In this document: in pieces, positions 35,676-43,899 of the stretch
Layout: each line of letters opens with the position of its first letter
How positions within the stretch are numbered: position 1 is the stretch's first letter
NCBI GenBank assembly: GCA_046329195.1
Contig: JAXLVB010000001.1
Location: 1,488,001 to 1,552,000, forward strand
Direction: 5' to 3'
DNA length: 64,000 bases
Source: JAXLVB01 sp046329195
GTDB taxonomy: Bacteria; Bacteroidota; Bacteroidia; Cytophagales; Spirosomataceae
Position numbers and translations under genes: made by a program
The notes under the pieces: model-generated
Seen by the model: only the letters and a program-made list of their open reading frames with translations
The model's database searches: none
What the model was told of the DNA's origin: nothing

Positions 35676-36536
35676 ATGCTTCGCACACTCCACCTGCACG
35701 AACAGAACCCATCGTCATTACCATTTGAAATCCAAAGTATGGAGTGGATCGATGCCCATCGCCATACGCATACCGAAACGCCGCATCGTCACGACTACTA
35801 CGTTATTATTTGGTTTCAAGAAGGAGCAGGGTGGCACGAAGTGGATTTTCAGCGTTTTCCCCTAACGGCTAATAGCTTTTGGTTTTTGTCGATTGGCCAG
35901 GCTCACCGCATACAGGCCGAAGGGGTGCATCGTGGGCATGTGATTTCGTTTACACATGATTTTATGTGTTTTTCTGATGCCGACCGAGAGCTACTTATTA
36001 ACACAGGGCTGTTTAATAACTTTTTGAATTTCAGACCTTATCAAGCTCCAACAGACCAAACTCAGGCGCTGTCGTTGTTGGTTGAACAAATGAAAGCCGA
36101 ATACCAAGCCGACGAAAATCTCCGAACCGAAGCTTTGCGTAGTTACCTAAAGCTGTTTTTGATTCAGTCAGCACGGCTGTTTGCAGCACAGATGCCCGGC
36201 TCGCACGAGGGGTCTCGGTCGGTTTGTTTGGTAAGGCAGTTTCAGGAATTGGTTGATAATCAGTTCAAAACCAAGAGTAAGGTGTCTGATTATGCCGAAC
36301 GCCTCAACGTAACGCCTAATCACCTCAACGACACCGTGAAGCGCATCACAGGTCAGCCCGCCAGCGAGCACATCAAGCAACGAGTGATTTTGGAAGCAAA
36401 ACGCAGGGCTTATTTTGGAAACACCTCAGCCAAAGAAATCGCCTACGATCTCGGCTTTGACGATGAAGCTCATTTCTCGAAATATTTCAAAAATAATACG
36501 GGGCAAACGTTTTCAGAATATCGGAAGACGTTGTAG
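35676..36536 (+). CDS. AraC-family transcriptional regulator with cupin sensor
   Basis: A 286-residue regulator. The N-terminal cupin (about 15-110) has histidines typical of a metal or ligand pocket (HRHTHTETPHRHDYY) and the phrase FWFLSIGQAHRIQ. The C-terminal AraC domain (about 185-286) has a first HTH near VSDYAERLNVTPNHLNDTV and a second near SAKEIAYDLGFDDEAHFSKY, ending FKNNTGQTFSEYRK. Neighbouring genes are the DUF433 remnant and the convergent beta-lactamase/YdjC fusion gene, so its target is not obvious. The last codons run straight into a 27-bp palindromic repeat that probably ends its transcript. Confidence 0.9.
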   Translation: MLRTLHLHEQNPSSLPFEIQSMEWIDAHRHTHTETPHRHDYYVIIWFQEGAGWHEVDFQRFPLTANSFWFLSIGQAHRIQAEGVHRGHVISFTHDFMCFSDADRELLINTGLFNNFLNFRPYQAPTDQTQALSLLVEQMKAEYQADENLRTEALRSYLKLFLIQSARLFAAQMPGSHEGSRSVCLVRQFQELVDNQFKTKSKVSDYAERLNVTPNHLNDTVKRITGQPASEHIKQRVILEAKRRAYFGNTSAKEIAYDLGFDDEAHFSKYFKNNTGQTFSEYRKTL

Positions 36537-36559
36537 GGGCGTATGCAATACGCCCCTAC
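36533..36559. terminator. Dispersed palindromic repeat acting as hairpin at the AraC stop codon
   Basis: A 12-bp perfect stem with a 3-nt loop (arms 36533-36544 and 36548-36559, GTAGGGGCGTAT). It begins in the last codon of the AraC gene. A second copy of the sequence (GTAGGGGCGTATGGCATACGCCC) occurs inside the mobile element at 43966-43988, so it is a dispersed repeat. There is no T-run; it may terminate or stabilise the ends of the two convergent transcripts. Confidence 0.65.
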
Positions 36560-36564
36560 ACATT

Positions 36565-38901
36565 TCACTTTAGCACTTCTTTGTAACTCACCAATTTAAC
36601 ACCTTTTTGAATGAGCGCCTCTTTTACCTTTTCGCTCGTAAAGATGGTAGTTACGTCTTGTCGGCCTTTGGCAACATCCTCATAACCAATGTGATAGATA
36701 GCTCTAAGCTCGTCGTTGTCTAAGCCAGGGTGTTCCACAAACACATAGGTTTTGCCTGCTTCGAGCTTGTCCAGCATTGCAATAAAGGCATCTATCCGTT
36801 CTTCGGTGGTTTTGTTTCTGAAATCAAAGCCTGTATAAGCAATACCATAGTCTTTTGGTGAATCTACATCCACAGGTTTCAAGTGATATTCCTGAGCTAC
36901 TCGCTTGGTCATCTCTTTGATTTCGGCAGTAAATCCCGTGCTTCCCATGTGCCCCGAAATATGACTCAACCGAGGAATGTGTCTTTGTGCCATTTCGATT
37001 TGTGCTCGCAGTTCTTTTTCGATATCAGCTATTTTCCAGTCGTTGTCTATCACGGCTTGGTTGGGGTAGTCTTTGTTATGAAACAACATCGGGTAAAAGT
37101 AGCCGTCTTTATTCCTTAGGCTTGGAGCGTCGGTTAGCGGACGCCATTTGATGTTGTCCCACTCGCTGGTAATGGCAAAGTGCAACCCTACGTCAACCTT
37201 CGGGTTTTGAGCCAACATTTTTACCGCCTCTGGAAACCACGGCGAGGGCACAATCACCTCAATAGAAGTCTCGATTCCCTCTTTGTACGATTTAATAAGG
37301 GCTTCATTGCCAGCATGTGAGTAGCCCATGTCGTCGCCCCGAACAATGAGGCGAGGGGGATTGACTAAGGTATTTGCCAAAATACCTTTAGTAAGGGGGC
37401 GTTTGGTGTTTCGGTTGAAAATATTCTGGAAATCCACGCTCACTCGGTCGCCGTCAAAGGTACAAGCAATCGTCTCGGTATGAGGACTTTCGATATAGCG
37501 AAGTGTCAAAAGTAGTGTCTTTTCATCTTTCCAAGTGTAAGAACCTGCCACCTTAAATGCAGGCAGACCCACCCGATTGGCTCGGGCACCTGCCACTAAG
37601 TAAGGCCCAGGCTTGGTGGTTTCGCCCAATTCCCACTGACCAGCTCCAAACGAAATCGAGTGCGAAGTAGAGTCGGTCAGGAGATTCAAAACACAATGCC
37701 CGTTGACAAAGTCAAAACTGACCCCTTCGAGTGAGCGCTCACCTACGCTCACTCCAAAGCGTTTACCCGAAATCTTAGCCCCAGAAGCCGACATTTCATT
37801 TTTTGTAGGAATCGGCAGTGCTAATGCGGCTGTTTTTTCTTTCAAAGTAGCCCATACTTTCGGATTGGCAGGTAATTTTTTATCCTGTAATGCAGGCAAC
37901 AGGTATCGCCAAATCAAGTTGATTTCGCCCTGCATATCGGGAGCTTCAGCAGTAACTGCAATCACGGCGTCTTTGTCGGGTAGCACGATGATGTATTGAC
38001 CGTTGGCGCCGTCGGCACGGTAACCGTTGTTACGGCATCGCCACATCTGATAGCAATAGCCCTGTAGCCAGTCGCTCGAATCCTTCTGCGCCTGAGTAGC
38101 GTTGGGGTTCTGCATGATTTTTAGGGTCGAAGCTTCTTCAATCCATGAGGTAGGCAGAATCTGCTTGCCCTTCCACATACCTTTTTGCAAAAACAGTTGA
38201 CCAAACTTGGCCATATCTTCGGTTTTGAGGCGCAGCCCCCAGCCACCTGTATTGATGCCTTTGGGGTCAATTTCCCAATCCATTCCCTCAATACCCAGCG
38301 GTTCAAAAAGCCGAGGCTTCAGGTAATCAATCACTCGCTGACCCATTACTTTCTGCACAATAGCCGACAGCATGTAGGTAGCAGGCGAATTGTACAAAAA
38401 CTTAGAGCCAGGCTGAAACTTTATGGGCGTAGCCAAAAACTCCTTCACCCAGTTGTTGCTGGTGCCTAGCATAGCAAAATTCTCCTTTTCATGCCCTACA
38501 CTCATGGTCAGCAGGTCTTTGATACGAAGTTCGGCCAAGTAGGGACTAACCACAGCAGGCAAGTCATTCGGAAAGAAGGAAACGACCTTATCATCAACTG
38601 TGATTTTTTTCTCACTCACGGCAAAGCCAATGGCGGTGGCTGTAAAACTCTTGCTGGTCGAATACAGCGTATGTTTCAAATCGGAGCGGTAGGGGTTCCA
38701 CCATCCTTCGGCTACTACTTTGCCATGTCGCAGCACCATGAAACTGTGTAACTCATGTTTGCTTCGAGACACCGCCTCAACAAAATCAAGGATGCCTTGC
38801 GACGATACGCCCTCGGCTTCGGGTGTACTGCGAGGAAGTTGAGTAACTTTTTGAGCCCATAGTTGAGTGCTCACTAGCAGGAGAAACAAAACGTGCTTCA
38901 T
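36565..38901 (-). CDS. Serine hydrolase (beta-lactamase fold) fused to YdjC/ChbG deacetylase
   Basis: A 778-residue two-enzyme fusion with a signal peptide (MKHVLFLLLVSTQLWAQ). Residues about 25-345 form a class C beta-lactamase-like serine hydrolase with S-x-x-K at Ser81-Lys84 (YSTSKSF) and the tyrosine motif Tyr170 (FLYNSPATYML). A beta-rich spacer follows (about 370-510). Residues about 518-778 form a YdjC/ChbG-HpnK carbohydrate deacetylase: metal-site residues Asp523-Asp524 (RGDDMGYSH), His574 (VGLHFAI), His651 (SGHMGS) and the HPG at 724 (VEHPGLDND). The first module resembles DD-peptidases or esterases and the second removes N-acetyl groups from sugars, so a periplasmic role on peptidoglycan or imported glycans is plausible. 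A -7 box is at 38933-38940. Confidence 0.88.
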   Translation of the reverse strand: MKHVLFLLLVSTQLWAQKVTQLPRSTPEAEGVSSQGILDFVEAVSRSKHELHSFMVLRHGKVVAEGWWNPYRSDLKHTLYSTSKSFTATAIGFAVSEKKITVDDKVVSFFPNDLPAVVSPYLAELRIKDLLTMSVGHEKENFAMLGTSNNWVKEFLATPIKFQPGSKFLYNSPATYMLSAIVQKVMGQRVIDYLKPRLFEPLGIEGMDWEIDPKGINTGGWGLRLKTEDMAKFGQLFLQKGMWKGKQILPTSWIEEASTLKIMQNPNATQAQKDSSDWLQGYCYQMWRCRNNGYRADGANGQYIIVLPDKDAVIAVTAEAPDMQGEINLIWRYLLPALQDKKLPANPKVWATLKEKTAALALPIPTKNEMSASGAKISGKRFGVSVGERSLEGVSFDFVNGHCVLNLLTDSTSHSISFGAGQWELGETTKPGPYLVAGARANRVGLPAFKVAGSYTWKDEKTLLLTLRYIESPHTETIACTFDGDRVSVDFQNIFNRNTKRPLTKGILANTLVNPPRLIVRGDDMGYSHAGNEALIKSYKEGIETSIEVIVPSPWFPEAVKMLAQNPKVDVGLHFAITSEWDNIKWRPLTDAPSLRNKDGYFYPMLFHNKDYPNQAVIDNDWKIADIEKELRAQIEMAQRHIPRLSHISGHMGSTGFTAEIKEMTKRVAQEYHLKPVDVDSPKDYGIAYTGFDFRNKTTEERIDAFIAMLDKLEAGKTYVFVEHPGLDNDELRAIYHIGYEDVAKGRQDVTTIFTSEKVKEALIQKGVKLVSYKEVLK

Positions 38902-38932
38902 GTCAAAATAGGTTAATGAGGTGTTGATAGTC

Positions 38933-38940
38933 CAAATATA
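38933..38940 (-). promoter_or_regulatory. -7 box of the beta-lactamase/YdjC fusion gene
   Basis: On the minus strand this reads TATATTTG, a perfect -7 box, 31 bp upstream of the ATG at 38901. No clear TTTG at standard distance. The rest of the 318-bp divergent spacer holds the YceI promoter and palindrome and nothing else I recognise. Confidence 0.5.
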
Positions 38941-39155
38941 AAGGTCGAGATTAGTTATTTATAGAGTACAGCCATCAATAGTTAATTTTTAACAAATAAG
39001 TATTTGATTTTCAAGACTTTATGTTTTATTTTTCGTAAAAATGTGCCGCTAAGAATCAAATTAGACTTGCAGCCAACACAAGTCATTAAGGAGCTTTTTT
39101 TAATAATAAAACCGTAAAATCTACAAACCAAACCATGATTTTTACATGTTCATAC

Positions 39156-39175
39156 ATATATGTATATACATATAT
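39156..39175. promoter_or_regulatory. Perfect 20-bp palindrome overlapping the yceI promoter (candidate operator)
   Basis: ATATATGTATATACATATAT is a perfect palindrome centred between 39165 and 39166. Its right end overlaps the -7 box of the YceI gene by five bases, the classic place for a repressor to block RNA polymerase. The symmetric 20-bp size suits a dimeric winged-helix regulator such as MarR type. No regulator gene is adjacent. Confidence 0.55.
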
Positions 39176-39178
39176 TTG
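39171..39178 (+). promoter_or_regulatory. -7 box of the YceI gene
   Basis: A perfect TATATTTG, 41 bp before the ATG at 39220. The leader between them is A-rich. It overlaps the palindrome at 39156-39175. Confidence 0.65.
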
Positions 39179-39219
39179 CATTGTAATTCAAACGACAACA
39201 AAAAAACATTCATACAATC

Positions 39220-39759
39220 ATGGAAACTGCCGTAGCAACCAAATGGGCCATTGATGCTGCCCACTCACAAATCCAGTTCAAAGTAAAACACTTGGTGATT
39301 ACTACTGTAACTGGAAACTTCAAAGATTTTAACGGGTCTGTAGAAGCTGACGACAATTTTGAAAATTTCTCGGCTTCGTTTGAGGCCAAGGTCGCCTCTA
39401 TCGAAACAGGTAACGAAATGCGTGACAACCACCTGAAAAGCGAAGATTTCTTTGCTGCTGAGCAGTTTCCTACGTTGACGTTTGTTTCGACTAGCGTAGT
39501 GAAGAAAGACGAAGAGAACTATATCGTAAATGGCGATTTGACCATCCGTGGTATCACTAAGCCCATCTCATTGAAAGCTGTTTATGGCGGTACGATGACC
39601 GACCCTTGGGGCCAAGTAAAAGCGGGTTTTGAGCTGTCAGGAAGTGTAAGCCGTAAAGAATTTGGTTTACTTTGGAACGTAGTAACCGAAGCCGGTGGCG
39701 CCGTAGTAAGCGACGAAGTGAAATTGGCCGTAGATGTACAATTGGTAAAGCAGGCATAA
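39220..39759 (+). CDS. YceI family lipid-binding protein
   Basis: A 179-residue protein with the YceI lipocalin-like barrel. The opening AVATKWAIDAAHSQIQFKVK and the block LTFVSTSVVKKDEENYIVNGDLTIRG plus VSRKEFGLLWN are typical. YceI barrels bind a long isoprenoid such as a polyprenyl or quinone chain in the core. This copy has no signal peptide, unlike the periplasmic E. coli YceI, so it should be cytoplasmic, as many Bacteroidota members are. It is monocistronic, with a -7 box, a candidate operator palindrome and a terminator. Such stand-alone genes are often under MarR-type stress regulation. Length is full. Confidence 0.92.
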   Translation: METAVATKWAIDAAHSQIQFKVKHLVITTVTGNFKDFNGSVEADDNFENFSASFEAKVASIETGNEMRDNHLKSEDFFAAEQFPTLTFVSTSVVKKDEENYIVNGDLTIRGITKPISLKAVYGGTMTDPWGQVKAGFELSGSVSRKEFGLLWNVVTEAGGAVVSDEVKLAVDVQLVKQA

Positions 39760-39787
39760 TAGCTGCGTATCAATAACTAATCTTCTG

Positions 39788-39817
39788 AAAACCTCCTTGG
39801 CTACAGGGAGGTTTTTG
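39788..39817 (+). terminator. Terminator after yceI
   Basis: A 9-bp perfect stem (39788-39796 with 39807-39815, AAAACCTCC) and 10-nt loop, with T-run, 29 bp after the stop codon. Confidence 0.8.
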
Positions 39818-39981
39818 GTTTATAAAAGCAGTGTAAATAATAGACCTAACAATAGCTAAGTAAGTAGAAATAACTTAAAACGATAATGGCTATGTAGCGA
39901 GTATTGTTCATTCTTGAAAATAAGTGCCTAATGCGTTGATTATGAATGTGTTGTATCGGGGTAATGGCGGGTCTCTGATAA

Positions 39982-40266
39982 TTAATTCCACCGAGGATTA
40001 CTGATAAGCATAATTAGTAAAAACAAGGCTGCAATAGCTCCTGGAATAGCCATGATACAGAGCACTCCTTTGGCTGCAAACAAATGCTGGTGATTTTTTA
40101 GCCACATACTGCCAAGCAATATGGCCGTAATGATAGCGAGCAAAAGTAACCAAATACCGATGTTGAATGACGAAACGGAGCCGTCAGCTACTCCGATCAA
40201 AAAGTAATATAAGAACACTAAGCTAACGAGAGCATCAAAGCCCCAAAGTACCCAGAAGGTAATCAT
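39982..40266 (-). CDS. Small integral membrane protein (three helices)
   Basis: A 94-residue hydrophobic protein with three membrane segments: about residues 5-26 (WVLWGFDALVSLVFLYYFLIG), 37-54 (GIWLLLLAIITAILLGSM) and 64-90 (KGVLCIMAIPGAIAALFLLIML), ending with a short SNPRWN tail. Close relatives occur widely in Cytophagales; databases sometimes label them as transporter permease, but nothing in the sequence supports transport. It is monocistronic, on the minus strand, after the YceI terminator. Function unknown. Confidence 0.75.
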   Translation of the reverse strand: MITFWVLWGFDALVSLVFLYYFLIGVADGSVSSFNIGIWLLLLAIITAILLGSMWLKNHQHLFAAKGVLCIMAIPGAIAALFLLIMLISNPRWN

Positions 40267-40469
40267 CTCTAAAAAAGTTTAAAGTTAAAATGAATTAAGT
40301 CGGTCAAGACCCAAGACCATTGTTGTCTTGACGGTGCAAAAGTCGGGAGCCAGCTAAAAAATATAAATTTTATATCGCTAAAGTGCTGAAAATAGGCAGT
40401 AAAGCCATCAAAAAGAAGCTTGAATCGGTAAAGTTTTGTTACTTGCAAACCAAACTAAAAGCCAATTTC

Positions 40470-40925
40470 ATGAAAAAAGCATTTTTACTTTTATTCGGCT
40501 TCCTAAGCATGGCTGCTCAGGCTCAAACCGCTGAAGAAGACGCCATTAAAGCTACTATCCAGCAACTTTTTGACGGGATGCGCAAAGGCGACAGCACCAT
40601 GGTGCGAGCGACGTTTCATCCAACGGCTCGTCTGCAAAGTGTAGGAACTAACAAAGAGGGAAAAACAGTAGTGCAAACCGAAGATATTAGTGGCTTTGTG
40701 AAAGCCGTAGGTATGCCTCACCCGGTGATGTGGGACGAGCGAGTGCTAAGCTACGAAATTCGGATTGACGACAAATTGGCTACGGCATGGACTCCTTACG
40801 AGTTTTATGCCGGCGACAAATTCAGCCATTCGGGTATTGATGCCTTCCAACTGGCCAAAACCGATCAAGGTTGGAAAATCATCCAGCTTTCGGATACTCG
40901 CCATCGTCCAGCACCTAAAAAATAG
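40470..40925 (+). CDS. Secreted NTF2-like (lumazine-binding-type) protein
   Basis: A 151-residue exported protein. I start at ATG 40470, which gives a normal signal peptide (MKKAFLLLFGFLSMAAQAQ); the frame is open from a GTG at 40383, but that adds a non-signal extension. The NTF2-like fold is seen in EEDAIKATIQQLFDGMRKGD, then MVRATFHPTARLQSV, and ISGFVKAVGMPHPVMWDERV, with the C-terminal strands ATAWTPYEFYAGD and GIDAFQLAKTDQGWKIIQL. This is the putative lumazine-binding/SnoaL-like subgroup. Ligand or catalysis is unknown. It stands alone and differs clearly from the NTF2-like protein at 16689. Confidence 0.82.
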   Translation: MKKAFLLLFGFLSMAAQAQTAEEDAIKATIQQLFDGMRKGDSTMVRATFHPTARLQSVGTNKEGKTVVQTEDISGFVKAVGMPHPVMWDERVLSYEIRIDDKLATAWTPYEFYAGDKFSHSGIDAFQLAKTDQGWKIIQLSDTRHRPAPKK

Positions 40926-40992
40926 TCATAAACAGATACATCAGAGCCACGTATCCTTTGCGAAGCAGCAGAATGGGTAGCTCTCATGACTG

Positions 40993-41685
40993 TTACAGAA
41001 TCTCCATCAGTTCCCTAAGGTGTCGAATGGTATGCGTAGGTTCCGCTGGAATACTTTTATGGTCAGGATTATAGTGTACCACGTCCATCTGGGCGGCAAT
41101 AGCCCCTTTGATGTCGGTTTCCCAGTTGTCGCCAATCATCAGGCACTCGGCTTTAGGCACGCCAACCAAGCTCACTGCATAGTCAAAGATAGCAGGGCTG
41201 GGTTTTTTGGCCTGAGCTCGCTGCGAGGTAATCACTTCTACAAAATAGTGCGTAATGCCCGAACTCCGTAGTTTAGTGCCTTGGATTTCGTCGAAGCCAT
41301 TGGTAATCAGGTGCATGATATAGTTGGGCTGCAGGTAGTCGAGGATTTCTTTGGCAAATTCAATCAAGTGTGGTTTTTGGGGACTTCTGCGTAGGTATTC
41401 GGCATTGAGTTCGTCGCAAAGTGAATGGTCACTCACGCCAAACGAATCAAACACTTGTCTAAAACGCCGATGACGCAACTCTTGCTGGGTAATGATGTCG
41501 TTGTCGTACAAATACCATACTTCTTCGTTTACTTTACGGAACGATTCGACAAACGCTTCGGCGCTGCCAATACCCAAACCAGCGAGTTGGTAGTCGAGGT
41601 ACATTTCACTCAGTGATTCGGCAGCGTTGCGTTCGTAGTCCCAGAGCGTGTGGTCAAGGTCAAAAAAGAGGTGTTTGTAAGGCAT
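40993..41685 (-). CDS. YjjG-family HAD nucleotidase
   Basis: A 230-residue HAD hydrolase. Motif I is FFDLDHTLWD (nucleophile Asp9, Asp11), motif II is HLITNGFDEIQ, motif III is in the KKPSPAIFDYAV region and motif IV is CLMIGDNWETDIKGA. The overall layout, with a helical cap after DYERNAAESL, is that of YjjG, a pyrimidine 5'-nucleotidase that clears non-canonical pyrimidine nucleotides such as 5-fluoro- or oxidised dUMP from the pool. Cytoplasmic. It is divergent from the MhqO-like gene (231-bp spacer). It joins rdgB at 52593 as a second nucleotide-pool sanitising gene in the window. Confidence 0.88.
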   Translation of the reverse strand: MPYKHLFFDLDHTLWDYERNAAESLSEMYLDYQLAGLGIGSAEAFVESFRKVNEEVWYLYDNDIITQQELRHRRFRQVFDSFGVSDHSLCDELNAEYLRRSPQKPHLIEFAKEILDYLQPNYIMHLITNGFDEIQGTKLRSSGITHYFVEVITSQRAQAKKPSPAIFDYAVSLVGVPKAECLMIGDNWETDIKGAIAAQMDVVHYNPDHKSIPAEPTHTIRHLRELMEIL

Positions 41686-41916
41686 AAGAAGCAGATTAGT
41701 GTCATGCGAGGGCGCTATTAGCCAACCCTTGGCTAAATCATTACAAAAATGAACTTTCTTCTTGGACTTGGCTCGCTAAATTTGACATTCTTTCAAAACC
41801 TTCGGTGATTTTGCCAAGACCCTCCTGTGAATTCGACAACTTTTTCCATCGTTTTACCATTTCACAGTTCAGGAATTTGGAAGACCTTTGTGTCAACAAA
41901 AAAAATACTTACCACC

Positions 41917-42852
41917 ATGAATAACAACGTTTTAGGCTTGCATCACGTTACGGCTATTGCAGGCAACGCACAGCGTAATTTCGATTTTTATACCAATATA
42001 TTAGGGCTTCGTTTCGTAAAGAAAACCGTCAACTTCGACGACCCACACACCTACCATTTTTATTATGGTAACTATCCCGCCGAGCCCGGTACTATTCTGA
42101 CGTTTTTTCCGTGGGGTACGGTGGTTCCTGGGCGCAGAGGACCTGGTCAAGCCACCGAAATCGGTTTTTCGGTACCAGCAGGTAGCCTTGATTTTTGGCT
42201 CAAACGCTTTGAGCAACATGGAGTTATCTACAACAAACCTGCTACAAAGTTTGGCGAAGAATACCTCACTTTTCTGGACCCCGACGGACTTAAAATGGAA
42301 CTGACCGTTTCGGCTCAACCCGACAACCGACAGCCCAACGTAGTGACCGACATTGACGAAAGCGCAGCCATCAAAGGTTTTCAGAATGTAACCTTGACCC
42401 TTGCCAATGCCCAACCCACCGCCGAGGTCTTGACCGAATTGCTGGACTATCAATTGGTTGAACAAAATGTAAATCGTTACCGTTTTGTAAATACTAACGT
42501 GGGTACAGCCTCAGTGATTGACTTGGTAGAAGCCCCGGGCGAGCGCCGTGGACATGTAGCTGGCGGCTCGGTGCACCACGTAGCGTTTAGGGTAAAAGAC
42601 GATGCTACGCATTTGGCTTTGCGAGAAAAAATCGCCGCCAAAGGGTACCAAGTTACAGATCAAATTGACCGCAATTATTTCCATTCTATTTATTTCAGAG
42701 AGCCAGGTGGCGTGTTGTTTGAGGTGGCTACTGACAACCCGGGCTTTACAGCCGACGAACCCCTCAACGACTTAGGTAATGGCCTCAAACTCCCGGCTAT
42801 GTACGAAGGCCGTCGGGCTGAGATTGAAGCCGTTTTGCCTGTGCTGAAATAG
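41917..42852 (+). CDS. Ring-cleaving dioxygenase of the VOC superfamily (MhqO-like)
   Basis: A 311-residue protein starting at ATG 41917 (MNNNVLGLHHVTAIAG); the frame extends upstream to 41827 but the extra residues are not family-like. Two VOC/glyoxalase beta-alpha-beta modules are seen: the first from LGLHHVTAIAGNAQRN with KKTVNFDDPHTYHFYYG, the second from GFQNVTLTLANAQPTAEVL with GSVHHVAFRVKDD. Metal-ligand candidates are His in LHHV, His in VHHVAF and the glutamate in PGGVLFEVATDNPGF. The family (MhqO, MhqA, MhqE in Bacillus) is tied to hydroquinone and catechol resistance. It is followed by an MhqD-like esterase, as in the Bacillus mhqNOD operon, but with a hairpin in between. Likely role: detoxification of quinones. 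Confidence 0.88.
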   Translation: MNNNVLGLHHVTAIAGNAQRNFDFYTNILGLRFVKKTVNFDDPHTYHFYYGNYPAEPGTILTFFPWGTVVPGRRGPGQATEIGFSVPAGSLDFWLKRFEQHGVIYNKPATKFGEEYLTFLDPDGLKMELTVSAQPDNRQPNVVTDIDESAAIKGFQNVTLTLANAQPTAEVLTELLDYQLVEQNVNRYRFVNTNVGTASVIDLVEAPGERRGHVAGGSVHHVAFRVKDDATHLALREKIAAKGYQVTDQIDRNYFHSIYFREPGGVLFEVATDNPGFTADEPLNDLGNGLKLPAMYEGRRAEIEAVLPVLK

Positions 42853-42869
42853 GTATTCGATAAACCAAG

Positions 42870-42905
42870 ACCCACAAGGTTTGTCAGACTTTGTGGGTTT
42901 TTTAT
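42870..42905 (+). terminator. Hairpin between the mhqO-like and mhqD-like genes
   Basis: An 8-bp stem (42870-42877 with 42891-42898, ACCCACAA) with a 13-nt loop followed by a T-run, 17 bp after the dioxygenase stop. It could reduce read-through into the hydrolase gene; no separate strong promoter is seen for the latter. Confidence 0.7.
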
Positions 42906-42970
42906 AAAGAGTCATTCCTGATGGTCTGGCCGTAGTGTTATCAGCTCATCACCGTTTTCAATCAATAGTT

Positions 42971-43594
42971 ATGAATTTTCAATCCCTTCATTATCAGTTT
43001 ATTCCAGCCGAAAATCCTGTCGAATCACCTACGATGTTACTCTTACACGGAACAGGTGGCGACGAAACCGACTTTCTTCGATTAGGTATTTTTGCAGGAG
43101 CCAATTTGCTGGGCGTTAGAGGCAATGTACTCGAAGATGGCACGACGACTCGTTTTTTTCGTCGAACTGCCGAAGGGGTTTTTGACGAAGCTGACCTGCA
43201 ATTTAGGACCCACGAATTGGCACATTTTCTAAACAACGTAGCTGCCCAAGAGGGTTTTGATCTGGCTAACTTGTTTGCTATGGGGTATTCAAACGGTGCC
43301 AATATGGCAGGTGCTCTGCTATTGCTATATCCTTCGCTGCTCAAAGGCGCAGCCCTTTGGCGTCCTATGTTACCTTTTCATACCGAGCAGATAGCCCCTT
43401 CGGCTGGAGGGAAAGTGCTGATGATTTCGGGGCAACAAGATTTCTATTATCGTCCTGATTCGATGCACCACTACGAACAATTGCTCAGCCGAAATGGTTT
43501 TGAAGTAGAAAGCCACGTACTACCAACAGGCCATAACCTTGTTCGGCAAGATTTAGCACTGACCGAGGCGTGGTGGCAAAAGGTAAAAGGCTAA
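42971..43594 (+). CDS. Phospholipase/carboxylesterase family hydrolase (MhqD-like)
   Basis: A 207-residue alpha/beta hydrolase. The start at ATG 42971 gives MNFQSLHYQFIPAENP; an earlier start at 42935 adds twelve residues of no clear value. Motifs: the oxyanion strand LLLHGTGGDETDF, the nucleophile elbow MGYSNGANM, an aspartate in MISGQQDFYYRP and the terminal histidine in LPTGHNLVRQD. This is the MhqD-type carboxylesterase. In Bacillus, MhqD is encoded with the ring-cleaving dioxygenase MhqO and repressed by MhqR; here the same pair occurs without a visible MhqR gene. It would hydrolyse esters formed from quinone-derived compounds in the cytoplasm. Substrate not established from sequence. 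Confidence 0.88.
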   Translation: MNFQSLHYQFIPAENPVESPTMLLLHGTGGDETDFLRLGIFAGANLLGVRGNVLEDGTTTRFFRRTAEGVFDEADLQFRTHELAHFLNNVAAQEGFDLANLFAMGYSNGANMAGALLLLYPSLLKGAALWRPMLPFHTEQIAPSAGGKVLMISGQQDFYYRPDSMHHYEQLLSRNGFEVESHVLPTGHNLVRQDLALTEAWWQKVKG

Positions 43595-43754
43595 TTTTGT
43601 GCCGAATGCCTTGAGTGTACGCTAAAACCAAAATACACATAACGTAATCCCTATTTTTAATTTGAAGTTTTAAATTAAAAGTCAATTGGCGGCACTCCGC
43701 TCTATGTTGTTTGTGTCGTTTTGAAGAACTTGTTTAGAATTTGTTAGAGCAATG
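43595..43754. other. AT-rich intergenic stretch with a small inverted repeat
   Basis: About 160 bp after the hydrolase gene. It contains a 9-bp inverted repeat (43655-43663 with 43672-43680, TTTTAATTT) but no reading frame worth calling and no clear promoter. Confidence 0.4.
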
Positions 43755-43795
43755 AGACGTTCCTCTTTTTTAAAAAGTGGAACGTCTTCTTATTC
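43755..43795 (+). terminator. Long hairpin, terminator of the mhqD-like gene
   Basis: A near-perfect palindrome, arms AGACGTTCC (43755-43763) and GGAACGTCT (43779-43787) with further pairing CTTTTT/AAAAAG inside, followed by T-rich sequence. It is 160 bp after the hydrolase stop and the only strong hairpin there. Confidence 0.6.
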
Positions 43796-43899
43796 TTACG
43801 GAGTTTTTAAAAGGATGCTCATAAAGACCCTCTCCGAAAGTTTAAACAGGTTTATCTATTTAATAATCAAACAATTAACCCAATTTAAAATCCGCAAGC

